From assembly GCA_934466455.1 (NCBI GenBank), contig CAKSLF010000001.1, positions 1 to 64,000 of the forward strand: a stretch of DNA of 64,000 nucleotides. Reading direction: 5' to 3'. This DNA comes from an uncultured Oscillospiraceae bacterium (GTDB lineage Bacteria; Bacillota; Clostridia; Oscillospirales; Ruminococcaceae). This document shows, one piece after another, positions 6,454 through 16,320 of the stretch. The position numbers and the translations under genes are program-made. Position 1 is the stretch's first letter; each line of letters opens with the position of its first letter. The notes below the pieces were generated by a model, which saw only the letters and a list, made by a program, of their open reading frames with translations, searched no databases and was not told the DNA's origin.

Positions 6454-8994
6454 TTATTTTCCGTGGCGCAAAAGCATAATTACGGAGGAAAAAAGCGGCA
6501 CGGAAAGGGTTGAGCAAAGCACGGCGAGCATTTCGCTTCCGCTAAGGGAAACGGTCTTAAAAATAGGTTGAAGATACGGAATATATACCGTGCTCAAAAC
6601 AATGGCGGCGGAGGATATTGCCGCAAAAATAAGCTTTGGGTTGTTAAAAATATTTATGGTAAAAAGGCTTCGGCTTTCGCTTTTGCACTCAAAAACATGA
6701 ACAAGCTGGGTAAAAACAAGGGTGACAAAGGCGGCGGTTCGGGCGTGCTCAACGCTTTGGCTAATCCCAAGCACAACGGTAAATGCGGCGAGCACGGATA
6801 TTCCGAGAAGCAGCCCTCTTATAATGATAGTTGAGGCAAGCCCGCCGGAAAATACGGATTCCTCCCGGCCTCTCGGACGCATTTCCATAACATCGTCCTG
6901 GGGCGGGTCAAAGCTAAGCGCAATCGCCGGAATACCGTCCGTAACAAGGTTTACCATAAGTATCTGTATCGGCAAAAGTATAACCGGCATACCCATAAGC
7001 ATACCGAAAAACATTGTAACAACCTCGCCGATATTGCAGGAAAGAAGATAGCGGATAAATTTTCGTATATTCTGATAGATTATCCGCCCCTCCTCAACGG
7101 CAGAAACAAGGGTGGAAAAATCATCATCCAAAAGTACTATTCCTCCGGCTTCTCTTGTAACATCGGTGCCGCTTTTGCCCATAGCCACGCCGATGTCCGC
7201 CTCTTTAACGGCGGGGGCGTCGTTAACTCCGTCCCCGGTCATTGCAACAATGTGCCCCCGCTTTTTAAGCGCACGGACGATTCTGAGCTTATGGGCGGGA
7301 GTGACTCTTGCAAAAACGGAGCAGTGCTCGCAGGCGTGCTCAAATTCTGCCGGCGACAGCAAATCAAGCTGTGCGCCCGTCCGGACATCGGAGGCAGAGC
7401 GCGCTATGCGCAGTTTTTTTGCTATGGCAAGGGCGGTTTCCGGGTGGTCGCCGGTTATCATAACCGTGCGTATTCCCGCACGCCTGCATTTGAGCACGGA
7501 TTCCGCTGCGCCCCGCCTCGGCGGATCCAACATTCCGCAAAAGCCGAGCAAGGTAAAGCCGCTTTCGATTATTTTTCCGCCGGAATAATCCTTATATCCA
7601 AGGGCAAGCACCCTAAGGGCACCAGCCGCCATTTCCGAAAGGGCTGCTTTACAGCCGGAAAGTACCTCGGGGGAAAGGCGGCGGTGCTCATTTCCGTCAA
7701 GGTAATCCGTACATAGAGGCAAAAGCACATCCGGCGCACCCTTTACAAATACAAAGCCCCGCCCGGCTTTGTCCTTGACCCCTACGGACATAAGCTTTCT
7801 TGCGGAATCAAAAGGGATTTCTGCGGTTCTTGTAAATGTTGCGGCTTTTTTCTCCGTCCCGCTGCCGTGCGTAAGCACCATCTCCAAGAGAGCCGCCTCG
7901 GTCGGTTCTCCGGAAACCCCGCCGTGCCCGTTTTTCTCGGAATTGTTGCAGAGCGTTGCGCAAAGCAACAAAGGCTCCGAAAGGGCGGAGGGATATGCTC
8001 CGCCGAGGGGGATTTTTTTGCCCTCCGGCAAAAAAACCTCCGTTACCGTCATTTTATTCTCCGTAAGGGTGCCGGTTTTGTCGGAGCAAATCACATCTGC
8101 ACAGCCGAGGGTTTCAACGGAATGCAGCCTTCGGATAAGCGCATTCTTTTTCAGCATACGGGAAACGGCAAGCCCAAGGGAAATTGTTATAACGGCGGTA
8201 AGCCCCTCCGGAATCGCCGCAACGGAAAGCGATATTCCCGTAAGAAACATATCAAAAACCGGCTCGCCCCTCAAAATCCCCGTAAGGGTGACTATTACGC
8301 AGATTATTATACACCCCGCCGCAATATATTTGCTTAAAACTGAAAGTCGCTTTTGCAGGGGCGTCGCTTCGGTTTTTGTTTCTTTCAAAAGTCCGGCGAT
8401 TTTCCCCATTTGTGTGTTCATGCCTGTTGCCGTAACAATAAATTCGCCGTGACCGGCGGTTATTGCCGTTCCCATATATACAAAGCCGGGGTTTATATCC
8501 TTATCGGAGGCGTTTTTGTCCGGGAGTTTTTGAACGGGGGCGGATTCCCCGGTAAGAAGTGCCTCGTTTGCAAAAAGCTCCGCTGCGAAAAGAACTCTTC
8601 CGTCCGCAGGGACCTTGCATCCGGCGGAAAGAATGACCACATCCCCGGGAACAAGGCGGCTTGCCGGAATTTCGGTTTTTACTCCGTCACGGTAAACCGC
8701 CGCCTTTGGAGCGGCAAGAGTGCGCAGGCTTTCAAGGGTGCGTTCCGTGCGGTATTCCTGAGAAAACCCAAGCACGGCGTTTATAAAAACAATCGCCATT
8801 ATAGTAATTGCGTCCGCATATTCCCCAAGCAGCAGGGATATTACCGTGGAGCAAAGCAATATAAGAGTAAGCAGATCCTTAAACTGTGCGGCAAAAATTG
8901 CGGCTGCGCTCTGCTTGCCGTCGGCGGAAAGCAGGTTTTCGCCGTGCTTTTCAAGAAGCTCCGCAGCCTTTGCCGAAGAAAGTCCCTTTTGCAT
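6454..8994 (-). CDS. P-type cation-transporting ATPase (type IIA-like)
   Basis: This 846-residue integral membrane pump has the TGES actuator loop, PEGL in the fourth transmembrane helix, the phosphorylation motif CSDKTGTLTENKM (Asp near residue 310), KGAPD in the nucleotide domain, and TGDGVNDAPA in the hinge. The N-terminal cation ATPase domain begins at residue 1 (LSSAKAAELL). Overall length and motif set fit SERCA/PMCA-like calcium ATPases; a Na+ or Mn2+ substrate cannot be excluded. A GGAGGG ribosome site precedes the ATG. It is divergent from rmuC. Four exact copies of the TGAGCACGG-family 8-mer (6588, 6790, 7492) or near-copies (6743, 7334) lie in or near this gene. Confidence 0.92.
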   Translation of the reverse strand: MQKGLSSAKAAELLEKHGENLLSADGKQSAAAIFAAQFKDLLTLILLCSTVISLLLGEYADAITIMAIVFINAVLGFSQEYRTERTLESLRTLAAPKAAVYRDGVKTEIPASRLVPGDVVILSAGCKVPADGRVLFAAELFANEALLTGESAPVQKLPDKNASDKDINPGFVYMGTAITAGHGEFIVTATGMNTQMGKIAGLLKETKTEATPLQKRLSVLSKYIAAGCIIICVIVTLTGILRGEPVFDMFLTGISLSVAAIPEGLTAVITISLGLAVSRMLKKNALIRRLHSVETLGCADVICSDKTGTLTENKMTVTEVFLPEGKKIPLGGAYPSALSEPLLLCATLCNNSEKNGHGGVSGEPTEAALLEMVLTHGSGTEKKAATFTRTAEIPFDSARKLMSVGVKDKAGRGFVFVKGAPDVLLPLCTDYLDGNEHRRLSPEVLSGCKAALSEMAAGALRVLALGYKDYSGGKIIESGFTLLGFCGMLDPPRRGAAESVLKCRRAGIRTVMITGDHPETALAIAKKLRIARSASDVRTGAQLDLLSPAEFEHACEHCSVFARVTPAHKLRIVRALKKRGHIVAMTGDGVNDAPAVKEADIGVAMGKSGTDVTREAGGIVLLDDDFSTLVSAVEEGRIIYQNIRKFIRYLLSCNIGEVVTMFFGMLMGMPVILLPIQILMVNLVTDGIPAIALSFDPPQDDVMEMRPRGREESVFSGGLASTIIIRGLLLGISVLAAFTVVLGISQSVEHARTAAFVTLVFTQLVHVFECKSESRSLFTINIFNNPKLIFAAISSAAIVLSTVYIPYLQPIFKTVSLSGSEMLAVLCSTLSVPLFSSVIMLLRHGK

Positions 8995-9048
8995 AAAATT
9001 CCCTCCGTTTCAGAATTATCTATGCGCACAGAGCTTGGATTATTACAT

Positions 9049-9077
9049 TTGACACGGCGGCAATATTAAAGTAAAAT
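9049..9077 (+). promoter_or_regulatory. Sigma-A promoter for rmuC
   Basis: TTGACA (9049-9054) and TAAAAT (9072-9077) are 17 bases apart, 36 bases before the rmuC ATG. It lies in the divergent gap between the ATPase and rmuC. Confidence 0.82.
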
Positions 9078-9112
9078 ATAGAGGAAATTTATTTTTTGGG
9101 GGAGGAAAAGAT

Positions 9113-10519
9113 ATGCCGGAGGTTTCACTTACCTTTTTGATAGCTGCGGCTGCCGCTGCGCTGTTTATCGGCTTCGGTGCGGCGTTTCTTATTCAAAAAT
9201 CGAAGATTGCTCCGCTTAAAGCGGAGCTTGAGCACCAAAAAAGAGAAAACACCAGAATAGACGGTGCCGCAAGCCGGGCGGAGCAAAAATGCGGGGAGCT
9301 TAATTCCGCTCTTTCGGAGGCGGGCAAGCGGCTTGCGGAGCGGGATTCCGATATACGGAACATTTCCGCAAATCTCGATGACGCACGGAAAAAAATTGCC
9401 GAGCTTGAAGAGGAAAACAAAAGCCTAAACAAGCTTCTAACCGTGGCAAGGGCGGAGCAATCGACTGCCGAGGAAGGCAACCGCCAGCTGAAGGCGTGGA
9501 TAGAAAGCTCGAAGGAGGAAATGAAAAATTCCTTTGCAAGTCTTTCAAAGGACATTACGGAGAATAATTCAAAGGTGTTCCTCGACAGCGCAAATGATAA
9601 GCTCGGCGACTTTGCAAAAACCATGGACGAAAAGCTTAAGGGAAATAACGAGGCTGTAAGCGGCGCAGTAAAGCCGGTGGGAAGCGAGCTTAAAGAGCTG
9701 CATGAAAAGCTTGCCGGTCTTTCGGAAAAGGTGGAGGGCCTCGGAAAGCAAAGCGGTGAGCTAAAGAACGCAACCGATCTTTTAAGCAGCACTCTTCGCA
9801 GCAACAACCAACGGGGAAGATGGGGCGAGGAGCAGCTTCGAAAAGTGGCGGAGCTTTCCGGAATGGTGGAGCACATCGACTTTGAGGAGCAGAGCGTAAA
9901 CGACGAGGGAAAGCGTCCCGATATGGTGGTTCACCTTACCGGCGGAAGAAGTATCCCCGTGGACAGCAAGGCACCTATGAACGCCTATCTAAGCTATCTT
10001 GACGAAACGGACGAGCACGCCCGCCAAAAGTACCTTTCCGACCATGTAAAGGCACTGAAGAGCCATATCGACGCCCTTAACAGAAAGGAATATTGGAAAA
10101 GCGAAAACCGATGCGCAGAGATGGTTGCCATGGTAGTTCCTTACGAATCGGGACTGTCCGCCGCCTTTGCCGCAGATAGGGAGATTTTCAGCTACGCCAT
10201 GCAAAAGAATGTGCTGCTGCTCTCTCCGATGACCTTTTATGCGTTCCTCAAATCCGTTTCCGTCGGTTGGCAGGAAAACGCCATGAGCAAAAACGCAAAG
10301 GAAATCGCCGGGCTTGGAAAGGAGCTTATTGACCGCTTTGAAAAATTCCTGAGCCATATCGATAATGTGGGCAAGGCACTTGATAAGGCGAGGGACAGCT
10401 ATGACGACGCAATGGGTTCATACAGTCGCCGCCTGTCAAAGACCTTTGAACGCTTTAAGCTTATGAGCAGCGGTATGGAAAGCGAAACGCCCCTTTTGGA
10501 GCAGGGTAAAAACGAATAA
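9113..10519 (+). CDS. rmuC: DNA recombination protein RmuC family
   Basis: This 468-residue protein begins with one transmembrane helix (LTFLIAAAAAALFIGFGAAFLI), followed by a long coiled coil (about 30-150, rich in E/K/R heptads). The C-terminal RmuC domain (about 180-440) includes NNQRGRWGEEQLRKV and VDSKAPMNAYLSYL, and resembles restriction-endonuclease-like folds. RmuC limits inversion at short inverted repeats in E. coli; the mechanism is unclear. Start ATG 9113 has GGGGGAGG upstream and a good promoter. It is a single-gene unit ending at a terminator. Confidence 0.92.
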   Translation: MPEVSLTFLIAAAAAALFIGFGAAFLIQKSKIAPLKAELEHQKRENTRIDGAASRAEQKCGELNSALSEAGKRLAERDSDIRNISANLDDARKKIAELEEENKSLNKLLTVARAEQSTAEEGNRQLKAWIESSKEEMKNSFASLSKDITENNSKVFLDSANDKLGDFAKTMDEKLKGNNEAVSGAVKPVGSELKELHEKLAGLSEKVEGLGKQSGELKNATDLLSSTLRSNNQRGRWGEEQLRKVAELSGMVEHIDFEEQSVNDEGKRPDMVVHLTGGRSIPVDSKAPMNAYLSYLDETDEHARQKYLSDHVKALKSHIDALNRKEYWKSENRCAEMVAMVVPYESGLSAAFAADREIFSYAMQKNVLLLSPMTFYAFLKSVSVGWQENAMSKNAKEIAGLGKELIDRFEKFLSHIDNVGKALDKARDSYDDAMGSYSRRLSKTFERFKLMSSGMESETPLLEQGKNE

Positions 10520-10530
10520 TGCGCAAAATA

Positions 10531-10576
10531 AAAAAAGCCTCGGATTTTCCGTTAAGAAAATCCGGGGCGTTTTTTT
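10531..10576. terminator. Bidirectional terminator between rmuC and coaX
   Basis: GCCTCGGATTTTC pairs with GAAAATCCGGGGC around a short loop, with an A run before it and a TTTTTTT run after it, so it can terminate both convergent units. Confidence 0.85.
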
Positions 10577-10590
10577 GCAAAGAGGATGTT

Positions 10591-11364
10591 TTATATTTTT
10601 TTCGGGCGGTTTTCGTATACCATGCGTATCCCCTCAAGAGGAAGCCGCTGGTCAATATAATCAAAAAGCCCCCGTTCGTTTTCAAAAAGCCGGCTGAAGC
10701 CGCCCGTGGCGATAACCTTTGTGTTCGCACCAAGCTCCTTTTTTATGCAGCCGACCATTTTTTCGATTGCGCCTAGATAACCGAGATAAGCTCCGGACTG
10801 CATACTTGCAACGGTGTTTTTGCCGATAACCGAACCGGGCTTTACTATCTCGATTTTCGGAAGCTTCGACGCCTTTTCATAAAGAGCGTCCATGGAAATT
10901 TTAATTCCGGGATAGATGATACCGCCGAGATATTCGCCCTTTTCGGAAACTGCGTCGCAGGTGGTTGCCGTACCGAAATCAACAACAATAAGCGGTGCGC
11001 CGTATTTTTTTATTGCGGCATATGCATCAACAAGGCGGTCTGCGCCGACATCTTTGGGATTTTCATAAAGGTTCGGAATATCGCAGATAAGGTTTTCGCC
11101 GATTATATAAGGCTCAAGCCCAAAGTATTTTTTTATTGCGCTTGTTACGGAATAGTTTAGCTGCGGAACAACCGAGCTTATAACAACGGCGTTTACGCTG
11201 TTCATGGAGATATGGCGGTGGTCAAAGAATTGGGATGCAAAAAGCCCAACCTCGTCGGAGGAAATATCCCTCTTTGAGCCAAGGCGGAATACGCCGATAA
11301 GCTGTTCCTTGTCGTAAATACCAAATTCTATTGTCGTGTTGCCGATGTCGATAACAAGAATCAT
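10591..11364 (-). CDS. coaX: Type III pantothenate kinase
   Basis: This 257-residue ASKHA-fold kinase phosphorylates pantothenate in the first step of CoA synthesis. Visible motifs are LVIDIGNTTIEFG at the N terminus (phosphate 1 loop), GADRLVDAYAA, VDFGTATTCDAV and GGIIYPGIKIS. Length is normal for CoaX. Its ATG overlaps the stop of the upstream glycosyltransferase gene by four bases, so the two are translationally coupled. CoaX is insensitive to feedback by CoA and replaces CoaA in many clostridia. Confidence 0.95.
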   Translation of the reverse strand: MILVIDIGNTTIEFGIYDKEQLIGVFRLGSKRDISSDEVGLFASQFFDHRHISMNSVNAVVISSVVPQLNYSVTSAIKKYFGLEPYIIGENLICDIPNLYENPKDVGADRLVDAYAAIKKYGAPLIVVDFGTATTCDAVSEKGEYLGGIIYPGIKISMDALYEKASKLPKIEIVKPGSVIGKNTVASMQSGAYLGYLGAIEKMVGCIKKELGANTKVIATGGFSRLFENERGLFDYIDQRLPLEGIRMVYENRPKKI

Positions 11365-12599
11365 TGCTGTTTCTCCTTTGCTTTTACAAAGCTGTCGATT
11401 GCGGATAAAAAGCCCTCCGCAAAGGCATTAAAGCTGTGTTTTGCGGCAAAATCCCCGCAAGCCGCACCAAGCAGGCGGCGTTTTTCCTCCGGCAAGGCAA
11501 TAATTGCGGAAACGGCGTTTGCCGTTTCTCCGCTGTTTTTTGTGTGAACAACGGCAACGCCGCCGCATTCGTTCAAAAAAGCGGCGTTTTCCTCCGCTGC
11601 GGCAATAACCGGTCTTTTTGCGGAAAGAACCCGCAAAAAAGCTCCGTATTCACAAAAAAGCCCCTGCGCAAAAGTGTTTTCACCAATAAAGGCGGCGTCT
11701 GCGGCGGAAAGTACAAAGGGAATATCCTCCGGCGGAACCCCGTCATAAAAGAAAACCTCCGTAACGCCGTTTTCCCTTGCAATGCGCCTAAGGGCTGCCT
11801 TGTATTCGCCCTCGCCGCAAAGAGCAAGGGAAAAACGCTTTCCAAAGCCCTTTGCCGCAATAATAAGCTCTTCGAGAGAGCGGTCTTTTTCAAGCTCCCC
11901 GCAATAGCACAGCGTAAAAATTCCGTCGCAGGAGAGAGCCGCAACGGAATCCCGAACAGCTATTGCCTTTTCCGAAGGGGAGCGGGGCTTTTCCGGGTAC
12001 GGCGGCGCAATAAGCCGCCCGAAGGAAGCCTCCGAGCAAAATTTCGGGTAAAATCCAAAAAGTGCGCCGCTGCTTTCCGCCGGGCTGTTGCCCCGCAAAA
12101 GCAGCCTTAAAGCCATGAGCACGGCGGGGGAAACCGCTCCCCGCAAAATATTGCGGTATGAGCACGGAAAAGCGGAAACGAGCACCGCTCCGGAAAGCTC
12201 CGAAAGCCTTTTTCCTGCGCCGAAGCAAAAGGGCAGGGCGGAGGAAAAAATCACTGCGTCGGGCTTAAAAAGCCCGGCAAGAACGGCGGCGTTTTGCCTC
12301 AAACGCTTTTCAAAAAGAAAATATTTTTCTCCGGAAAAGCCGCCGTTTTTGCCCTCTGCAGAAACAAAAAGCGAAAGAACCCCGTCCTCGCCGGAATATT
12401 CAAAAAGTCCTGCGCCGAGAGAGCCGCTTTCCGCCGCAGTAATAAACAGCACATTGTGCTTTTTTGCAAAGGCTTTTGCAAGCTCCCGGCTGCGGTCAAA
12501 GTTTTCTGAGGCAATGCGGCGCAAAAGCCGCTGTTTTTGGCTTCTGCCGGAAAATTTGCCTATGGGCAAAAGCCCGTCATCAATAATCGCTATGTTCAA
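11361..12599 (-). CDS. GT-B fold glycosyltransferase-like protein
   Basis: This 412-residue cytosolic protein has the two-domain layout of GT4-type glycosyltransferases: an N-terminal Rossmann-like half with LLPIGKFSGRSQKQR, and a C-terminal half with FTLCYCGELEKDRSLEELI, SLALCGEGEYKAALRR and VFFYDGVPPEDIPFVLSAADAAFIGEN. The usual EX7E donor-binding motif is only weakly recognisable, so it may be divergent. It overlaps coaX by four bases. The acceptor and sugar are unknown. It carries two exact dispersed-motif copies (12117, 12170). Confidence 0.7.
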   Translation of the reverse strand: MNIAIIDDGLLPIGKFSGRSQKQRLLRRIASENFDRSRELAKAFAKKHNVLFITAAESGSLGAGLFEYSGEDGVLSLFVSAEGKNGGFSGEKYFLFEKRLRQNAAVLAGLFKPDAVIFSSALPFCFGAGKRLSELSGAVLVSAFPCSYRNILRGAVSPAVLMALRLLLRGNSPAESSGALFGFYPKFCSEASFGRLIAPPYPEKPRSPSEKAIAVRDSVAALSCDGIFTLCYCGELEKDRSLEELIIAAKGFGKRFSLALCGEGEYKAALRRIARENGVTEVFFYDGVPPEDIPFVLSAADAAFIGENTFAQGLFCEYGAFLRVLSAKRPVIAAAEENAAFLNECGGVAVVHTKNSGETANAVSAIIALPEEKRRLLGAACGDFAAKHSFNAFAEGFLSAIDSFVKAKEKQQ

Positions 12600-12683
12600 A
12601 AAAAGCGCACCCGCCTTTTCGAAAAAATGTAATACCGTATGTATTCTTTACGAAAAGGCGGAATTTATGCGGTTTTTGTAAGG

Positions 12684-15600
12684 CTATTTCTCAATTTTAT
12701 CCACATCGGAGAGGGCAAGCTCCAAAAGCTTGGAAACGCCCTCCTCCTGCATGGTAACGCCGTAAAGGCGGTCGGCGTGCTCCATGGTTCCACGGCGGTG
12801 GGTAATGGCGATAAACTGCGTGCCGTCGGTAAGGCGAAGAAGATAATCCGCATAGCGGTCAACATTTGCCTCATCAAGGGCTGCTTCGATTTCGTCAAGT
12901 ATGCAGAAGGGAGCGGGGCGAACCTTTAAAATCGCAAAATAAATCGCAATGGCAACAAAGGTTTGCTCTCCGCCGGAAAGGGAAGCAAGGTTGTTTATAA
13001 TTTTGCCCGGAGGCTGCACCGTAATTTCAATGCCGGATTCCAAAACATTGTCCGGGTCGGTAAGAGAAAGCTTTCCCTCGCCGCCGCCGAAAAGCTCCCG
13101 GAACACAACGGTAAAGTTCCCCGCAATCTGAGTAAACCTGTCAAGGAAGATCGTGCGCATCTGGTTCATAAGGCTCCTTATAAGGCTGCGCAGGTCGTCC
13201 CTTGATTTTTCGGCGTCCGTAATTTGTGTTTTATAGAACTCATACCGCTCGCTTACGCTTTTATATTCCTCTATTGCGGAAAGGTTTACGGAGCCGAGGG
13301 CTTTTATCTTGCTCTTCAGCTCGGAGAGCCGCCGCTGAGCCTTTTGCGGCTCGGTGATATCTATGCAGATTTCCTCCGCCATGCTGAAGGTCGTGTCATA
13401 GTCCTCCCAAAGCTGGCTGATAATGCCGTCATATTCCCGCTGCATTTCGCCAAGGCGGCTGCGGGCTTTTTCAAGCTTTTTGGAGGCTTCCTCCCGCCGA
13501 ACGACAATACCCTTTTGCGCTTCGCGCTCTTGAGAATTGCGCTGCTCAAGCTCTCTCCGCTTTCCGAAAAAGGCTTCGATTTCCGCTTCCGTTTCGGAGC
13601 AGAGCTTTTCAAGCTCTGCTTTTTTCTGTTCAAAATCGGCGATTTTTTGTTTAAGGGCGGAGTTTTGCTCCTTTGTCTGTGCCTGCTTTTCGGAAAGCTC
13701 GGCGATTTTTTCTTCCCGCCTGTCACGGCTTTCAAGAAGCTCGGCGATTTTTTCCTTTGCGTAGTCGATTGCGCTTTTTGCGCCGGCTTCCTCAACGGCA
13801 AGGGAATGAAGTTTTTCGCCTATATCCTCCGCTTCTTTTGCGATGGCGGCTTCCTCGGCTGCGATTTTTTCGCTCTCTGCGGAAATTTCGCCGCTTATTT
13901 TGTTGCTCTTTTCAAGCCGTGCGGAACATTCCTCGATGTGCTTTTGTTCCTCGGCAATTTCTGCGGAAAGCTTTCTTTGGTATTCTTCCGCTTCCTCGCC
14001 GGCTTTTTTTGCGTCGGAAATTTGCATAACAAGGCGTTTTTTCTCGCCCTCGGCACGGATACGATCCTCCGCAAGAGTGCGAAGTTCGCTTTCCGTTGCA
14101 ACGGAATCCGCCTCAAGGGCGGATATTTCCGCAGAAAGACGGTCAAATTCGCCCTGAGTTGCGGAAAGCTCGGCGGCTTTCTTTTTTGCTTTTTCAATAA
14201 GCTCGTCAATTTCCTGCCTTCTGGAGAGAAGACCGGCGGATTTTACACTGGAGCCGCCGGTAAGGGAGCCGCCTGCGTTTACAAGCTGCCCGTCAAGGGT
14301 GACAATTCGGAATTTATAGCCGAATTTTTTTGCAATGGAAACGGCGCAGTCCAAATCCTCCGCAACGGCGATTCTTCCGAGGACGCTTTTTACTATGCCG
14401 TCGTATTTTTTATCATATGTAACAAGGTCGCAGGCAACGCCGATAAATCCGTCGCAGGCGGAAAGCCCGCGCTCCTCAAGGCGGCTTCCGTGAACGGAGG
14501 TAATGGGCAGGAAGGTAACTCTGCCTCTGCCTTGGTCTTTAAGCATTTTTATTGCACGCTTTGCGGCGTCTTCGTCGGTAACAACAACATTTTGAAGAGC
14601 CGCAGCAGCAGCGGTTTCTATGGCAAGGCTGTATTTGCTTTCTACGGAAAGGATTTTGGAAACCGGCTCGAGTATTCCCCGAAGTGCACCAGAGGAGCCT
14701 TTGTCCAAAACAAAGCGAACGCTTTGTCCAAAGCCCTCCATGCTGCGCTCCATGTCCTGAAGGACCCTTGCCCTTTGATTAAAGGCGTCGGCTTCCTTTG
14801 CGATTTTTTCACGGTTTTCTTTAAGGGCGGAGAGCTTGTTTTCAAAAATTCCCCGCTTCATGGCTACGCCGGCTTTGCTGTTATTAAGGCTTTCGGCTTT
14901 GTCGTCAATATCCTCGATAAGGGCGGCGGCTTCTTTAAGGTCTTTTTCATACCCGGCGATGATTGCTCCCCGCTGCTCTGCGGAAAGAGAAATCTGTTCA
15001 AGCCGCTCCTTGCTCTGTTCAATATTTCTTTTTGCGGAGGAAAGCAAAAACGTGGAGTTTGCAATATCGCTTTTTACCCTTTCTGCGGCTTCTTCGTTGG
15101 AACGGCGGCTTTGAGCAATAATGCTGCGCCGCTTTGCAATGTCCTCCTGCGCAGCGGAAAAAACGCCTTGTTTTTCCGCAATAAGGTCGAGGGCTTGCTC
15201 TTTTTCGGAAAGCTCCTTTTGCTTTTCCGCAATGGCATTTTCGCCCTTGCCGCCGTCGGCGGAAAGCTCGCCTATTTCCGAATCAAGACGGCTTATCTCA
15301 TCAAGGTTGTGCCTTATGTCGCTTTCACAAACGGCGGCATCCTTGACAAGATCCGCCGCAGCTTCTTTGTTGTCGGAAACAAGGCGGCGTTTTTCCTCAA
15401 TGGAAAAGTCAACTCCGCGAATGTCCTCGGAAATGGAGGTCATGCGCTCCTCAGCCCTGTTATAGTCGCTGTCGAGGGTATCGTATTCCGATTGGAATAC
15501 GGCGATGGTGCCGTTTTGCTCCGAAAGCTGCCCTTTAAGGTAATGCAGCCTGCGCATCCATAGGGAAACCTCAAGGGTCTTTTTCTCATCGGAATATTCG

Positions 15601-16247
15601 ATAAATTTTTTTGCTTTTTCCGCCTGCTCAAGAAGGGGACCGACCCGTTCCTCAAGCCCGCCGAGAATATCCCGCAGGCGCAAGAGGTTTTCGTCCGCTT
15701 TGGAAAGGCTGCGTTCCGCCTCCTCCTTGCGGTAACGGAATTTTGAGATGCCGGAGGCCTCCTCAAAAATTTCTCTGCGCTGGTTTGGCTTTGCTCCGAC
15801 AATTTCGGAGATTTTGCCCTGTCCGATAAGGGAATAGCCGTCCCTGCCAAGACCCGTATCCATAAACAGCTCGTTTACATCTTTAAGGCGGCATACTTTT
15901 TCGCAAATGCGGTATTCGCTTTCGCCGTTGCGATAGTATTTTCTGGAGATAACCACCTCGTCGTTGTCAACGGGAAGGCTTCTGTCGGCGTTATCAAGGC
16001 AAAGGCGCACCTCCGCAAAGCCGTGAGCATGGCGCAGGGCTGTTCCGTTAAAAATTACATCTTCCATTTTTGCCCCACGCAGGGCTTTTGTGGACTGTTC
16101 GCCCAAAACCCAGCGCACGGCGTCGCTTATATTGCTTTTTCCGCTTCCGTTCGGACCGACTACGGCGGTCATTCCCCGCCCAAAGTTAAGGCGGGTTTTG
16201 TCCGGAAAGGATTTGAAGCCCTGAAGCTCAAGATATTTTAAGAACAA
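12684..16247 (-). CDS. smc: Chromosome segregation protein SMC, TTG start
   Basis: This 1187-residue SMC ATPase drives chromosome compaction and segregation with ScpA/ScpB. Features in order: Walker A VVGPNGSGKSN near residue 30, coiled coil to about 480, hinge about 510-680 (FLPITSV, GGSLTGGS), second coiled coil, then signature LSGGEQTFVAIA and Walker B FCILDEIEAALDEAN near the C terminus. The start is TTG at 16247-16245, giving MFLKYLELQGFKSF, the normal SMC N terminus, with AAGGAAG seven bases upstream. The longer frame to 16319 would include an intergenic inverted repeat. It contains no exact copy of the dispersed 8-mer despite its 3.5 kb length. Confidence 0.96.
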   Translation of the reverse strand: MFLKYLELQGFKSFPDKTRLNFGRGMTAVVGPNGSGKSNISDAVRWVLGEQSTKALRGAKMEDVIFNGTALRHAHGFAEVRLCLDNADRSLPVDNDEVVISRKYYRNGESEYRICEKVCRLKDVNELFMDTGLGRDGYSLIGQGKISEIVGAKPNQRREIFEEASGISKFRYRKEEAERSLSKADENLLRLRDILGGLEERVGPLLEQAEKAKKFIEYSDEKKTLEVSLWMRRLHYLKGQLSEQNGTIAVFQSEYDTLDSDYNRAEERMTSISEDIRGVDFSIEEKRRLVSDNKEAAADLVKDAAVCESDIRHNLDEISRLDSEIGELSADGGKGENAIAEKQKELSEKEQALDLIAEKQGVFSAAQEDIAKRRSIIAQSRRSNEEAAERVKSDIANSTFLLSSAKRNIEQSKERLEQISLSAEQRGAIIAGYEKDLKEAAALIEDIDDKAESLNNSKAGVAMKRGIFENKLSALKENREKIAKEADAFNQRARVLQDMERSMEGFGQSVRFVLDKGSSGALRGILEPVSKILSVESKYSLAIETAAAAALQNVVVTDEDAAKRAIKMLKDQGRGRVTFLPITSVHGSRLEERGLSACDGFIGVACDLVTYDKKYDGIVKSVLGRIAVAEDLDCAVSIAKKFGYKFRIVTLDGQLVNAGGSLTGGSSVKSAGLLSRRQEIDELIEKAKKKAAELSATQGEFDRLSAEISALEADSVATESELRTLAEDRIRAEGEKKRLVMQISDAKKAGEEAEEYQRKLSAEIAEEQKHIEECSARLEKSNKISGEISAESEKIAAEEAAIAKEAEDIGEKLHSLAVEEAGAKSAIDYAKEKIAELLESRDRREEKIAELSEKQAQTKEQNSALKQKIADFEQKKAELEKLCSETEAEIEAFFGKRRELEQRNSQEREAQKGIVVRREEASKKLEKARSRLGEMQREYDGIISQLWEDYDTTFSMAEEICIDITEPQKAQRRLSELKSKIKALGSVNLSAIEEYKSVSERYEFYKTQITDAEKSRDDLRSLIRSLMNQMRTIFLDRFTQIAGNFTVVFRELFGGGEGKLSLTDPDNVLESGIEITVQPPGKIINNLASLSGGEQTFVAIAIYFAILKVRPAPFCILDEIEAALDEANVDRYADYLLRLTDGTQFIAITHRRGTMEHADRLYGVTMQEEGVSKLLELALSDVDKIEK

Positions 16248-16289
16248 TTCGTCACTTCCTTGTTTGTAAGGATAAAAGCCGTAATGCTT

Positions 16290-16320
16290 TTTGAGCACGG
16301 AAAAACCCTTCGTGCTCAAA
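16290..16320. repeat. Inverted TTTTGAGCACG pair at the SAM-gene/smc junction
   Basis: TTTTGAGCACG (16290-16300) and CGTGCTCAAAA (16311-16321) form an 11-bp perfect stem. The second arm contains the stop codon of the upstream radical SAM gene. There is no T tract beyond the arms themselves, so it may only attenuate transcription into smc. Confidence 0.7.

Noticed and set aside
13224..15563. Long open frame (779 codons) on the plus strand opposite smc
   Set aside because: It is the shadow of smc. It has no ribosome site and low-complexity Phe/Gly/Lys-rich composition produced by the antisense of Glu/Lys/Ala codons.
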